Source: Microcoleus sp. FACHB-68
GTDB lineage: Bacteria; Cyanobacteriota; Cyanobacteriia; Cyanobacteriales; Oscillatoriaceae
Direction of reading: 5' to 3'
Length of the DNA: 64,000 nucleotides
Assembly (NCBI RefSeq): GCF_014695715.1
Contig: NZ_JACJOT010000006.1
Span: 620,001-684,000, forward strand
Shown: piece by piece, positions 19,252-27,917 of the stretch
Layout of the letters: each line of letters starts with the position of its first letter
Numbering within the stretch: position 1 is the stretch's first letter
Program-made: the position numbers and the translations under genes
The notes under the pieces: generated by a model
What the model was told of the DNA's origin: nothing
Databases searched by the model: none
Seen by the model: only the letters and a program-made list of their open reading frames with translations

Positions 19252-20289
19252 ATGAAAGATCGCGACTTTTTACTGATTGTTATTTCAGTTACCCTAATTT
19301 TGATTTTTTCTAATTTTACTTTATTTATCAAAAGCTTGGCATCTAGTAAATTTGCCAATCCTCAACTTAAACAAGCCGCCGAACATCTAAAAATAGAGAG
19401 TTATAGAAAAAATGAACAAGCGTTTTGGAGCAAAATAAAAGAAGTTAATATTGATGAAATTAATATAACTTCAGAAAATGTCGCTGTAGAAAAACCGCTG
19501 GAAGACAAACCCAAACAAGTCCCGGATAATAAGCCTAAACAAGAAATAAAAAAACCAAATAAACAGCCAACAACCTCAAAAAGCAAAGCGGAAAAACCTT
19601 ATTCTCGCTTTTTAGTTGTAGGAGACTCAATAGTGTTGGATATTGGAGTTCAGCTTCAGTCCACTCTGCAAAAATCTTATAAAATCACTCAGATAAAAAT
19701 TGACTATAAAATATCTACCGGCTTAAATAGAATAGATTATTACGACTGGTATGCTAGAACAACCCAACTAATCAAAGCTTATAAACCAGATGTGCTTGTG
19801 GTTATGTTTGGCGGAAATGACGATCAAGACATAACAGACTTTCAAGGTAAATACAGACGCATTCTTACAACTGAATGGAAACAAGCCTATCGAGAAAGAG
19901 TAGAAAAGTATGCGAAATTAGTTTCCTCACCCCCAGTTAGAAAAGTTTACTGGATCGGACAACCCATATCTAGCAAGCCTCGCTATAGCAAATTTTTCTT
20001 AATTTTTAATGAAATTTACAGAGACGTGAGTAAAAATTATCCGAAAATTGAATATATCTCTTCTTGGGAAAAATTTTCTGTTGGAGGCAAGTTTGCTCCA
20101 ATCCTTGCCGATAAAGCAGGTAAGCGAGGCTATGTAAAAGCCAATGATGGTGTGCATTTGACTCCACATGGCGCTAAGATTTTAAGTAATTTAGTGATTG
20201 AAAAAATGCTTCAAGATAAAATTTTAAAAAAATTAGAATCAAAGCCGGCACTTCCTAAAGTGAAACCAACCACAGAAAAAGTGAAGTGA
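19252..20289 (+). CDS. Membrane-anchored SGNH/GDSL hydrolase, partner of the MBOAT protein
   Basis: The 345-residue protein has one N-terminal membrane anchor (about 7-30), a Lys/Pro-rich linker (about 80-115) and an SGNH domain: VVGDSIVLD (Ser126), VMFGGNDDQD (Asn189) and ANDGVHLTPHG (Asp299, His302). In known MBOAT/SGNH systems (AlgI with AlgJ/AlgX, PatA/PatB) the extracytoplasmic SGNH protein receives the acyl group from the MBOAT and places it on the sugar polymer. The same role is inferred here. It shares the AT-rich composition of the upstream gene, supporting a joint origin, possibly by transfer. Confidence 0.85.
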   Translation: MKDRDFLLIVISVTLILIFSNFTLFIKSLASSKFANPQLKQAAEHLKIESYRKNEQAFWSKIKEVNIDEINITSENVAVEKPLEDKPKQVPDNKPKQEIKKPNKQPTTSKSKAEKPYSRFLVVGDSIVLDIGVQLQSTLQKSYKITQIKIDYKISTGLNRIDYYDWYARTTQLIKAYKPDVLVVMFGGNDDQDITDFQGKYRRILTTEWKQAYRERVEKYAKLVSSPPVRKVYWIGQPISSKPRYSKFFLIFNEIYRDVSKNYPKIEYISSWEKFSVGGKFAPILADKAGKRGYVKANDGVHLTPHGAKILSNLVIEKMLQDKILKKLESKPALPKVKPTTEKVK

Positions 20290-20371
20290 GAAAAGATAAA
20301 GTCATAACTTGAGAGTTTAACGTTCCTCGGCTTATGTTTTACTCAAAAAAAACGTTAACGTAGGAAAAATT

Positions 20372-20418
20372 ACTATTAAGGACAAATTCGATCTTTACCC
20401 CAGCTTGCCCTTAATAGT
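20372..20418. terminator. Inverted repeat between convergent genes, possible terminator
   Basis: ACTATTAAGG (20372-20381) pairs exactly with CCTTAATAGT (20409-20418) across a 27-base loop. It lies between the convergent SGNH and FMN reductase genes. There is no good T tract, so termination is only a suggestion. A separate palindrome, ACGTTAACGT, lies at 20352-20361. Confidence 0.4.
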
Positions 20419-20441
20419 GTTCAAGAAAATAACTAAGAACT

Positions 20442-21026
20442 TCAACCGTTCAATTTAGACAGCATTGTAGCCACATTTTCACCCAACTTCTCAATAGAAG
20501 CTTGCTGTTGAGGATCTTTCAAGGTTCCGTCTGCATTAAACGCTTCATGAATCTTGGGAATCGCCACTTGATCGGGAAGTACAATAACTTTAATATTGCC
20601 AAGAAGCGAACGCAGATGAACTAATCCACGCAAACCCCCTAAGCCTCCTGGTGAAGCACTCATAATTGCTGCAACTTTATCGGAAAAACAAGCCAGCATC
20701 GGTTCATCAGCAGAAGCGGGACGTGAAGCCCAATCAATGGCATTTTTTAAAACTGCAGAAAATGAACTGTTGTACTCAGGAGAAGCAATTAACAATCCCT
20801 GATGCGCCATCATCAATTCTTTTAATTTCAGAGCATTTTGAGGCAGTCCTTCTTGAGCTTCTAAATCCCCATCATAGAGAGGCATGGGGAGGTCACGCAA
20901 ATCCAAATAAGTTACCTCAGCGCCGGCAGATCGCGCTCCTTGTGCAGCAACCTTCACCAGCTTTTTGTGGTAAGAATCCATGCGGGTGCTGCCGGCAAAT
21001 GCTAAAATTTTTGGCGTGTCAGTCAT
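20442..21026 (-). CDS. NAD(P)H-dependent FMN reductase family protein
   Basis: This flavodoxin-like quinone/azo/chromate-type reductase of the FMN_red family (194 aa) has FAGSTRMDSYHKKLV binding the FMN phosphate, the ASPEYNSSFSAVLKNAIDW motif and SASPGGLGGLRGL. It would reduce quinones or similar electrophiles in the cytosol with NAD(P)H. It follows the pirin gene on the same strand with a gap of about 200 bases. Together with the HxlR regulator it looks like a redox or electrophile-response module. Confidence 0.88.
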   Translation of the reverse strand: MTDTPKILAFAGSTRMDSYHKKLVKVAAQGARSAGAEVTYLDLRDLPMPLYDGDLEAQEGLPQNALKLKELMMAHQGLLIASPEYNSSFSAVLKNAIDWASRPASADEPMLACFSDKVAAIMSASPGGLGGLRGLVHLRSLLGNIKVIVLPDQVAIPKIHEAFNADGTLKDPQQQASIEKLGENVATMLSKLNG

Positions 21027-21228
21027 AGGTCAGTCTGTTTTATTGTGATGAGTAAAACGATCAAAGCAACTCAGTTGTTAACAGAATCTTACACTGTTTT
21101 TATGCTGACCGGCAGCAGCGAGTTAAGAGGAAACAACCGGCAGCGAATAAATCGAAAAGCCGGCTGAATCCATTGAAGCGCTTGCTACCGATCAACAACA
21201 GGCACATTTGTTGCCGGCAATACATGAA

Positions 21229-21927
21229 CTATGCCAAGTCAAACAACAGAAGTTCTGAGGCTGTATTCGCCATGACAACCACACGATTTTCCTCGCTAAT
21301 TGCCGCAGCATCACCGGCACTCAGAGACAAACCATTCACTGTAATTTCACCCTGCGCGACTTGTACCCAAACGTGCCGGTTTGGGCTAAGTTCATGAACA
21401 ACCTTTTCCCCAGCATCAAGCACACTCGCATACAGATTGACATCTTGATGAACCGTCACCGAACCATCTTGCCCTTCTGGTGAAGCAATCAAACGCAACT
21501 GATTCCGCTTTTCTGCCGTTGGATAGGTTTTTTGCTCATAACTTGGCGGTAAATTTTTTTGATCTGGCACGATCCAAATTTGCAGCAAATGCACCTGCTC
21601 GGTTTTAGAAGGGTTGTACTCGCTGTGAGTTACACCCGTGCCGGCACTCATTTTTTGCACCTCACCCGGACTAATAATCGAGCCGGTTCCCAAACTATCT
21701 TTGTGTTCTAACGCCCCTTCCAAGACATAAGTAATAATTTCCATGTCTCTGTGGGGATGCGTGCCAAAACCCCGCCCCGGTTGCACCCAATCTTCGTTAA
21801 TCACTCGTAAAGCCCTAAATCCCATGTTATTGGGATCGTAATAATTGGCGAATGAAAAAGAGTGATAAGAATCCAGCCAACCGTGATTTGCGTGTCCCCG
21901 TTCTTCAGATTTCCGTAGTGTAATCAC
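21229..21927 (-). CDS. Pirin family protein (YhhW-like bicupin)
   Basis: This 232-residue cupin protein has the pirin signature [19 protein letters not shown] carrying the metal-binding histidines, with the matching Glu and His further on ([18 protein letters not shown]). YhhW-type pirins act as quercetin dioxygenases in vitro, and others are redox-responsive regulators. The start is GTG at 21927, preceded by TTAGGAGG. The gene is divergent from an HxlR-family regulator across a 369-base gap, which suggests regulation by it. Confidence 0.88.
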   Translation of the reverse strand: MITLRKSEERGHANHGWLDSYHSFSFANYYDPNNMGFRALRVINEDWVQPGRGFGTHPHRDMEIITYVLEGALEHKDSLGTGSIISPGEVQKMSAGTGVTHSEYNPSKTEQVHLLQIWIVPDQKNLPPSYEQKTYPTAEKRNQLRLIASPEGQDGSVTVHQDVNLYASVLDAGEKVVHELSPNRHVWVQVAQGEITVNGLSLSAGDAAAISEENRVVVMANTASELLLFDLA

Positions 21928-22296
21928 TGTCGCCTCCTAATAATTTGAATGTCTTTTCAAGAGTGCCGGCACAAAAGCACCGCCCCTACAGCCTGGTTAT
22001 GATTTTTCTGAGAATTTGCCTTCGCCGGCCTCTCATTTCTTCCAGCTACTCACCCTCAACAGATCGCTAATTTAAAGTTGAGTGTTGACACCGTTACAAA
22101 AAAGAGAATTTGCCGTAATTTTTCGCGGGTTTATTCATAAATTTCCCTCAAATATTCATCGCAGGTTTAAAGTTATATTTGTAACTTTCCTTGCCCCTGC
22201 TTTCTTCTATATACACTGTAAAATAAGTACAGCTTTAATGTAAAGAATGCACTTTAAAGTAAGATACTACCCAAAAAGATACTAAGGAGCGAAAAC
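21928..22296. promoter_or_regulatory. Divergent pirin/HxlR control region
   Basis: Between the divergent genes, 22220-22275 is dense in short symmetrical words. These include the perfect palindrome ACTTTAAAGT at 22251-22260, a nearby CTTTAATGTAAAG, and repeats of AAGATACTA. Such spaced palindromes are where an HxlR dimer could bind. The rest, from 21960 to 22200, shows nothing clear. The HxlR ribosome-binding site is AAGGAG just before the ATG. Confidence 0.35.
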
Positions 22297-22644
22297 ATGG
22301 AAAGCCGCGCTCACAGCGACAAACCCACCTGTGCAGTAGAAACCGCCCTCAAAGTCATTGGGGGACGCTGGAAAGTTTTAATTATTCGAGAATTGTTTCA
22401 AGGAGTCAAACGTTTCGGGGAATTACATCGCGCCATGCACGGCATCACCCAGAAGATGCTCACCCAGCAGTTGCGAGAGATGGAACAAGACGGCATCGTT
22501 CACCGGCAAGTTTATTTACAAGTCCCCCCCAAGGTAGAATACTCCCTCACACCCTTAGGGGAATCACTCAAACCCGTTCTCAACTCAATCCACGAATGGG
22601 GCATTCAATATGAAGAAGGCAAAACAGATCATTTTGAAGAATAA
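22297..22644 (+). CDS. HxlR-family winged-helix regulator
   Basis: This 115-residue MarR-like one-domain regulator of the HxlR type has [40 protein letters not shown] (recognition helix) and a wing, [14 protein letters not shown]. The single N-terminal cysteine (C12) sits where YodB and HypR of Bacillus carry their redox-sensing cysteine. A thiol-based quinone or disulfide-stress sensor is therefore a reasonable inference. It is divergent from the pirin and FMN reductase genes. Confidence 0.88.
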   Translation: MESRAHSDKPTCAVETALKVIGGRWKVLIIRELFQGVKRFGELHRAMHGITQKMLTQQLREMEQDGIVHRQVYLQVPPKVEYSLTPLGESLKPVLNSIHEWGIQYEEGKTDHFEE

Positions 22645-22695
22645 ACCACTAGCCAAAATCTCCACTAGCCAATTTATCTCAAACACCAACAGTTA

Positions 22696-22788
22696 ACCCA
22701 TCTGCGTTTATCTGTGGACGCAGGTGAAACCCGAATCTGCTACGCTCGTCATTCAAGTTTCACCTGCGGAATCTGCGGTAAAAAAAAT
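22696..22788. repeat. Dispersed repeat carrying a 12-bp hairpin
   Basis: CATCTGCGTTTATCTG and ATCTGCGGTAAAAAAA flank a hairpin, CGCAGGTGAAAC (22719-22730) paired with GTTTCACCTGCG (22757-22768). An inner GAAT/ATTC pair narrows the loop to 14 bases. The outer parts belong to the CGCAGAT/TTAACC repeat family. The hairpin is closely related to the one at 48598-48637. Confidence 0.8.
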
Positions 22789-22879
22789 CCGGCATTACAT
22801 TTTTGTTCGACTGCTACTCACACCCCGTAACGTAGTTGGAAGAGTGTCTTCTTACAAAGAGGAAGGTGCCGGTTCAAGC

Positions 22880-23203
22880 TCAACCGATAATATGGAGTCT
22901 GAGCGCGATCATGCCCACTAGCACCACCAATCCGAGCGCCTGACGGAAGTAGTTGACCCCATCAAACAACTCCTGCCATGCCCAGGTGAACAAAGCACCG
23001 AACGCCACTAAATCAAATCCTGTCTGGAGATTGCCGCCGGGGAGGACGGGTTGAAGTAGGGTGGCTGCCAACCCTACTAGAAGCGGCAGATTGGGCATCT
23101 GAGCAATGACAATGTTGCCCTCACTGTCTCGAAAAGTGCGATCAAACAAGGTGGTTCCCTGTACCTTAAGCTCTGCTGAATCAGGATTCAATTGGGACGA
23201 CAT
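22880..23203 (-). CDS. Small cyanobacterial membrane protein, unknown function
   Basis: This 107-residue protein has a hydrophilic N-terminus of about 30 residues, then hydrophobic segments at about 38-55, 62-80 and 88-105 (ALGLVVLVGMIALRLHIIG), suggesting two or three membrane spans. I recognise no domain. It is plausible as a conserved cyanobacterial protein because its frame is clean and it begins with ATG after an adenine-rich leader. Its role is unknown. Confidence 0.6.
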   Translation of the reverse strand: MSSQLNPDSAELKVQGTTLFDRTFRDSEGNIVIAQMPNLPLLVGLAATLLQPVLPGGNLQTGFDLVAFGALFTWAWQELFDGVNYFRQALGLVVLVGMIALRLHIIG

Positions 23204-23422
23204 CTACTCTGCCTCAATGCGACTAAACCCAAATTTTAGGCCGCTTCCGTTTACTTGGCGACTCACTAAAGTTGGAGATTGGGGTAAAACTAGGGTTTGT
23301 GCGACTAGGGTTCCGATAGAAGAATTAGCCAAAAATCAACGACCCGTCGGGCAGATATCTGGAGATGTATCGGGGCATCGTTCATGCACAGCGCAGGCAA
23401 GCTGATCTGTGAGGAAGTGGGG

Positions 23423-23725
23423 TTATTGACGGAACTCTTCTAACCCGGAGGGAGGAGAGGGTTCGGGTTCGTCAGGGCAGAATTCAATAACTACTCTGAT
23501 TCTGACTTTTCCTTTAATCCATTGAGAGCTTCCGAGTTTTAGGAATTTTGCTGTCATACCTTCGTTTATCCATCGTTCATCTCCTATTAAATTCCTAAAC
23601 AAAAATCCATTTAGACGACTTAGCCATTTGCTTACTACTTGAACGCTCTCTAGCGGGATGCGGAATTGAGTATCCTCCTCTATAGAAACAACATGGTCGC
23701 CTTCATCTATCTGTTCAAATGGCAT
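23423..23725 (-). CDS. KGK-domain protein (tandem copy 1)
   Basis: The 100-residue product carries the cyanobacterial KGK signature near its C-terminus (SSQWIKGKVRIRVVIEFCPD), followed by EPEPSPPSGLEEFRQ. The N-terminal half is MPFEQIDEGDHVVSIEED. The start at 23725 is chosen because GAGGAACAGCA lies directly ahead, and the tandem paralogue has the same arrangement. KGK proteins have no known function that I can cite. The last 15 residues, the coding DNA for them and the first 3' flanking bases are nearly identical to copy 2, showing a recent duplication or gene conversion at that end. Confidence 0.75.
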   Translation of the reverse strand: MPFEQIDEGDHVVSIEEDTQFRIPLESVQVVSKWLSRLNGFLFRNLIGDERWINEGMTAKFLKLGSSQWIKGKVRIRVVIEFCPDEPEPSPPSGLEEFRQ

Positions 23726-23880
23726 TGCTGTTCCTCGTAAGGGATAGGGGCTTGGGGCTACAACCCGCGAAGCCATCCAAAATTATTTCACTCGATTAAA
23801 TGCTAGGTCACAACTGACTTTTCATCAGCCCTGAATCGTTCTCGCCCAAAGGCGACAAGCCGACTCGTGAGGAAGCGCGG

Positions 23881-24195
23881 CTATTGACGAAACTCTTCTA
23901 ACCCGGAGGGAGGAGAGGGTTCGGGTTCGTCAGGGCAAAATTCAACTACTATCCTGTACCTAACCCTTCCATGAATCCATTGAGAGGCACCAATTTTTAG
24001 GAGCTGACTTTTTACGCCTTCATTTACCCATGCAGACCCTGGGTTGCTACCTAGTTTATACAATAAGAATTCAGTCAAGAACTTTGATAAAGCGCTTGTT
24101 ACGTGAACCTTATCACGATAGTGATCGGAAATCATCATATCTTTTTCTTCTATAGAGAAGACGTGGTTCTCTCCCTCTAACTGTTCAAATTTCAT
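23881..24195 (-). CDS. KGK-domain protein (tandem copy 2)
   Basis: This is the paralogue of the neighbouring gene, 104 residues from the ATG at 24195 (AAGGAACAGTA ahead). It has MKFEQLEGENHVFSIEEKDM, a divergent middle, and the KGK region (ASQWIHGRVRYRIVVEFCPD) with EPEPSPPSGLEEFRQ at the end. The KGK motif itself reads HGR here instead of KGK. Middle regions have diverged much more than the ends. A longer frame to 24300 exists but lacks a ribosome-binding site. The function is unknown. Confidence 0.75.
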   Translation of the reverse strand: MKFEQLEGENHVFSIEEKDMMISDHYRDKVHVTSALSKFLTEFLLYKLGSNPGSAWVNEGVKSQLLKIGASQWIHGRVRYRIVVEFCPDEPEPSPPSGLEEFRQ

Positions 24196-24310
24196 TACTG
24201 TTCCTTGCGTAAGGGTTAGAGGCTCAGGGGTGCCACCCGCGAAGCCATATAAAATTATCCCCCTCGATGTCGGGTTCATCTTAAAAATTATCTCAAACAC
24301 TAACAGTTAA

Positions 24311-24425
24311 CCCATCTGCGTTTATCTGCGTGCATCTGCGGTTAAAAAAATCCCCTCCCAACCATCTGTGCCACCAACAGATAACCCATCTGCGTTTATC
24401 TGCGTGCATCTGCGGTTAAAAAAAA
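24311..24425. repeat. Two direct copies of the dispersed CATCTGCG...GGTTAAAAAA repeat
   Basis: CCATCTGCGTTTATCTGCGT continuing GCATCTGCGGTTAAAAAAAT occurs at about 24311-24349 and again at 24385-24425. The copies are separated by a diverged CATCTGTGCCACCAACAG. The two copies are identical through the core. Confidence 0.85.
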
Positions 24426-24468
24426 TCCCCCTCCCCGAACCCGGAGAGGAGGCTACCGAACCAGATTC

Positions 24469-25356
24469 CTAAATCTCAGCCACAGCGCGTTCAATTAAGC
24501 GACGCGCCAAAGTTTGAGTGCCGGTGTGTTCGTAATAGTTGGTACTCACGTCGAGAAACGCACCGAGATAGTCCAACTTATCATTAGAAATTTCAACAAA
24601 CCGTTGCAAATTGCTAACCACCTTGTCTGGCGTCAAACCGCGAGAAGAAACAAACCCACTCATCCAGCCGGTGACTGAATTAAAACTTTCGCCAATAAAG
24701 CCCAACTTGCTAGCAGAATTATTTCCTGGGATCAAATCATTAACATCCCGGAATGTCTGATTTTCTTCTAACTCCGCCGGCCTCATTCCAGAAATAGCCG
24801 ATTGTGCTTGCAGGATAAAATCAGGGCCGAGAGGAACTAAACCATCAATGCAAACTAAAGCAGCCATCCGCATTAAAGACTCGCCACTGTAGTCAGCCAA
24901 GGATGCTACAAAATCTCCAATACTGTCGCCAGGAATACCGTTGATTTGACAAAAAGCCACCAATTCAACGACCAGCTTAATAGTCAGGTCAATCGCTTGC
25001 GCTTTATTTGCTTTCGGAGTGACTCGGTTTAACAAACCCAATAAGGGAATTTTTTCACCGACTTTATTAGCCAGCGCTGCTGCACCTAAAGCTCTATCCG
25101 TTCTGTCAACCGTTTGGTAAAGCCACATCGCCCGCTGATAGCCTTGTGACTTATCGTTGTAGAGAAAAATGGCACGTTCGCCAATTTGTTGAATCAAATC
25201 TTCGTCAGTTTCACCAGTCACTTTCCTGATGGTATTGGTAAAACCGACAACATTTTCCCACTGACCGGGCACGGCAAAATCGAGCGACTTTAGGACAAAT
25301 GTCGTCATGTTGCTGGTTGGCAGTTCATCAACCAATTCAAAAATCGGTTTGCTCAT
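24469..25356 (-). CDS. Conserved-looking protein of unknown function
   Basis: The 295-residue protein is soluble and mostly helical and starts MSKPIFELVDELPTSNMTTF. Features are ERAIFLYNDKSQGYQRAMWL, GEKIPLLGLLNRVTPKANKA and a C-terminal ERAVAEI. I do not recognise a family; no signal peptide, membrane span or catalytic motif is visible. The start is ATG at 25356, with AAGGAG ahead; the frame extends two codons to a TTG that is less likely. A lipoprotein gene lies 108 bases upstream on the same strand, so they may be transcribed together. Confidence 0.65.
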   Translation of the reverse strand: MSKPIFELVDELPTSNMTTFVLKSLDFAVPGQWENVVGFTNTIRKVTGETDEDLIQQIGERAIFLYNDKSQGYQRAMWLYQTVDRTDRALGAAALANKVGEKIPLLGLLNRVTPKANKAQAIDLTIKLVVELVAFCQINGIPGDSIGDFVASLADYSGESLMRMAALVCIDGLVPLGPDFILQAQSAISGMRPAELEENQTFRDVNDLIPGNNSASKLGFIGESFNSVTGWMSGFVSSRGLTPDKVVSNLQRFVEISNDKLDYLGAFLDVSTNYYEHTGTQTLARRLIERAVAEI

Positions 25357-25464
25357 TTTCAACTCCTTGTTTGGGTTTTGTAAGCGAAGTAAAGTCAGGG
25401 TTAGAAATGCGAGAAACTTGTTAGTTCAGTTAAACAACTGGCAACTAACCACTAACACCTAAAA

Positions 25465-25995
25465 TTACTTGAGTCGGGAGAGTCCGCTGAGGTTAAATTT
25501 TTGCAGCCAAGCTTCGCGATCTTGCGGAGTAAAGGAGGCATCGCGGGATTGTACCTTGACTTGGTAGCGACCTCCAACCAGCAGGGCCGTGATGTTCTGC
25601 CCTTGGTTAACCGCAGGATAGCCGGCTATGGTTTTGCTGGGTTGCTGGAATTTCTGAGCGGCAGTGGGGTTATTGGCCAAGTCATTAATAGACAGCATGG
25701 CAACATTTTTGCCACCTTGGTTCAACTTATACTCAGCAAAGCCGGTTTTTTCCTGAGCCGGCACAGTGCTATAGCCACCGCTGCCTTTAGGGAAGAATTT
25801 GTTGAAGTTGCCACCTGTTACAGGTTTGCCGGCAACCGCCCCATCTTTGGGCTGCTGCGGGCGTTGCTGCTGCGTGCTGGTTTGTTGGGCCCCGTCCCAG
25901 CGAGAAGGCGCTTTGGCTTCAGCGCAAGCCGTCACAAACAGCAAAACAGACAGTAGCAAGGGCGCTAAAATTCTATGCAAACGAGAAAAAATCAT
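25465..25995 (-). CDS. Putative lipoprotein of unknown function
   Basis: From the ATG at 25995 (AAAGGAGCC ahead) the 176-residue product has a lipoprotein signal peptide, LLLSVLLFVTACAEA, with the lipobox VTAC. It continues with a Gln-rich linker (TSTQQQRPQQPKDG) and a C-terminal domain of about 110 residues with GFAEYKLNQGGKNVAMLSIN and GRYQVKVQSRDASFTPQDRE. I do not recognise the domain. It would sit on the periplasmic face of a membrane. It is probably co-transcribed with the following unknown gene. Confidence 0.7.
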   Translation of the reverse strand: MIFSRLHRILAPLLLSVLLFVTACAEAKAPSRWDGAQQTSTQQQRPQQPKDGAVAGKPVTGGNFNKFFPKGSGGYSTVPAQEKTGFAEYKLNQGGKNVAMLSINDLANNPTAAQKFQQPSKTIAGYPAVNQGQNITALLVGGRYQVKVQSRDASFTPQDREAWLQKFNLSGLSRLK

Positions 25996-26624
25996 CGCAG
26001 GCTCCTTTGATTCTGTTCTTTTAGATTGCTCCAATGTTGGAGTTTGGTTGCGAATCATACTGCTATCATTAAAGCGATTTTCCAGATGAGTGATCGGCTC
26101 TGCTCGTTAATCTCTCTCTCTAGAAGCATTCAACTGCTCTCAAACCGAGTGCCGGCCCACTTGAGCTAGGATTTTCTTAACTCTATTCGCCGCTCAGGGT
26201 TTGCCGATGCGATATCCCGCACATCTTCTAGTCTGTGCCTCTAGCTCTGAGCAACTCAGTTTCTGGCTTGGCAATTAAACGCCCCTAGAGCGTGCACGAC
26301 ACCGGCCATCGTGTCTGAGCCAGCGCTGATGCCGGCCCTATCTCCGTTAACCGGCAATTCTTTCAGAGTGCAGTTTTGTACATACACGTGATCTCAACCG
26401 GCACCGTTTAACTCCCAAATTACCACGTCTTCTTCAAATAACCGATTGCCTATTAATCACTACTGATTGTTAAGCATAAATAGATAAAAATTAATACAAT
26501 TCGCACGCTTGCTGCCACAGAACCCAGAGGAGGCATGATAGTTGCAGCAGCATACTCAATCTCCCACTCCCCATATAGACTGAGTCAAGCACTTTCCCCG
26601 CCAACCGGGTATAGATTACAGACA
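25996..26624. other. Divergent intergenic region, 0.63 kb
   Basis: This separates the divergent lipoprotein and glycosyltransferase genes. A purine-rich AGAGGAGG sits one base ahead of an ATG at 26535, the start of an in-frame 30-residue extension of the glycosyltransferase. That spacing is too short for a normal ribosome-binding site. No other gene, repeat or RNA is evident. Confidence 0.4.
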
Positions 26625-27866
26625 ATGCGTATTTTAATTTATTCCTACAACTACCACCCAGAGCCGATCGGCATCGCCCCCCTGATGACCGAACTGGCAG
26701 AAGGTTTAGTGGCGCGAGGCCATCAACTGCGCGTCGTCACCGGGATGCCCAACTATCCGGAACGCCGAATTTACCAAGGCTACCAAGGCCGGTGGTACAT
26801 GACCGAACGCAGAAACAATGTCACCATCCAGCGCAGCACCCTATGGATTCGTGGGCCGCATCCTAACCTGCTTGACCGCATATTGCTGGATGCCAGCTTT
26901 GTCTGTACCAGCATGGTACACGCCCTCAAAAGTTGGCCGCCGGAAGTTATCTTAGCGACTGTGCCACCCCTGCCCATCGGCGTGCCGGCAAGTATGTTGG
27001 GTTGGATTCGCCAGTGTCCTGTCGTGCTTAATGTTCAAGACATTCTGCCCGAAGCCGCCGTCCATGTGGGTTTGCTCAAAAACAAAGCCATGATTGGCGT
27101 ATTTGAATCCCTGGAAAAATTTGCCTACCACAACGCCCACACGATCAGCGTGATTGCTGATGGGTTTGTGGACAATTTGATCAGTAAGGGAGTGCCGGCC
27201 AGTAAAATTGTCAAAATTTCCAACTGGGTTGATGTGGATTTCATCCGCCCGATGCCGAAAGAAGACAACCCGTTCCGCGCCGCCCATCAGCTCAACAACA
27301 AATTTGTGGTGCTCTACTCCGGCAATATTGGCCTCACCCAAGGCTTAGAAACCGTTATTGAGGCATCCGTCCGCTTGCGCCACATTCCAGAGATTGCCTT
27401 TGTGATTGTGGGAGAACCCAGCGCTATCCATGAATTGCGCGATTATCGCAAAGCCTGTGGTGCGCCTCCTGTCTTGCTCTTGCCATTTCAAGACCGCGAA
27501 CATTTGCCGGATCTGCTGGCTGGGGCTGATGTGGCGTTAGTTTTGCAAAAGCATAATGTGATTTCCTTCAATATGCCGTCCAAGATCCCCCTGCACCTTG
27601 CGAGTGGTCGTCCGATCGTGGCCTCGGTTCCCGCCACCGGCACCGCAGCAAAAGCTGTTAAGGAAAGCGGCGGCGGGATCGTCGTGCCTCCAGAAGACGC
27701 AGAGGCATTGGCAGCGGCCATTCTAGACTTGTACAAGCATCCCGATAAAGCTGAAGCACTGGGTCGTCAAGGCCGGCAGCACGCCATCGAGCATTATGGA
27801 TTTGAGCAAGCTTTAGATCGCTATGAAGCGTTGTTTGAGGCGGTCAAAGCCAGTGCCGGCAAATAG
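26625..27866 (+). CDS. Glycosyltransferase family 4 (WcaI-like)
   Basis: This retaining GT-B enzyme (413 aa) likely adds a sugar to a lipid-linked polysaccharide intermediate at the inner face of the membrane. It starts MRILIYSYNYHPEPIGIAPL. It has ATVPPLPIGVPASMLGWIRQ and LNVQDILPEAAVHVG in the N-domain, and VVLYSGNIGLTQGLETVIEA, LLPFQDREHLPDLLAGADVA and VVPPEDAEALAAAI in the C-domain. The layout resembles colanic-acid WcaI-type enzymes. I prefer the ATG at 26625 because family members begin at this point; an in-frame ATG at 26535 would add 30 residues. It stands alone, so the polymer is unknown. Confidence 0.85.
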   Translation: MRILIYSYNYHPEPIGIAPLMTELAEGLVARGHQLRVVTGMPNYPERRIYQGYQGRWYMTERRNNVTIQRSTLWIRGPHPNLLDRILLDASFVCTSMVHALKSWPPEVILATVPPLPIGVPASMLGWIRQCPVVLNVQDILPEAAVHVGLLKNKAMIGVFESLEKFAYHNAHTISVIADGFVDNLISKGVPASKIVKISNWVDVDFIRPMPKEDNPFRAAHQLNNKFVVLYSGNIGLTQGLETVIEASVRLRHIPEIAFVIVGEPSAIHELRDYRKACGAPPVLLLPFQDREHLPDLLAGADVALVLQKHNVISFNMPSKIPLHLASGRPIVASVPATGTAAKAVKESGGGIVVPPEDAEALAAAILDLYKHPDKAEALGRQGRQHAIEHYGFEQALDRYEALFEAVKASAGK

Positions 27867-27917
27867 GGAATCGGAGAGTGGGAGAAGGATGATTTGGCCA
27901 CCTTTAGCATGAGCAAC

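Noticed and set aside
26535-26624. 30-residue N-terminal extension of the glycosyltransferase
   Set aside because: The purine-rich stretch is only one base from the ATG, and family members start at the internal MRILIYSYNYHPEP.
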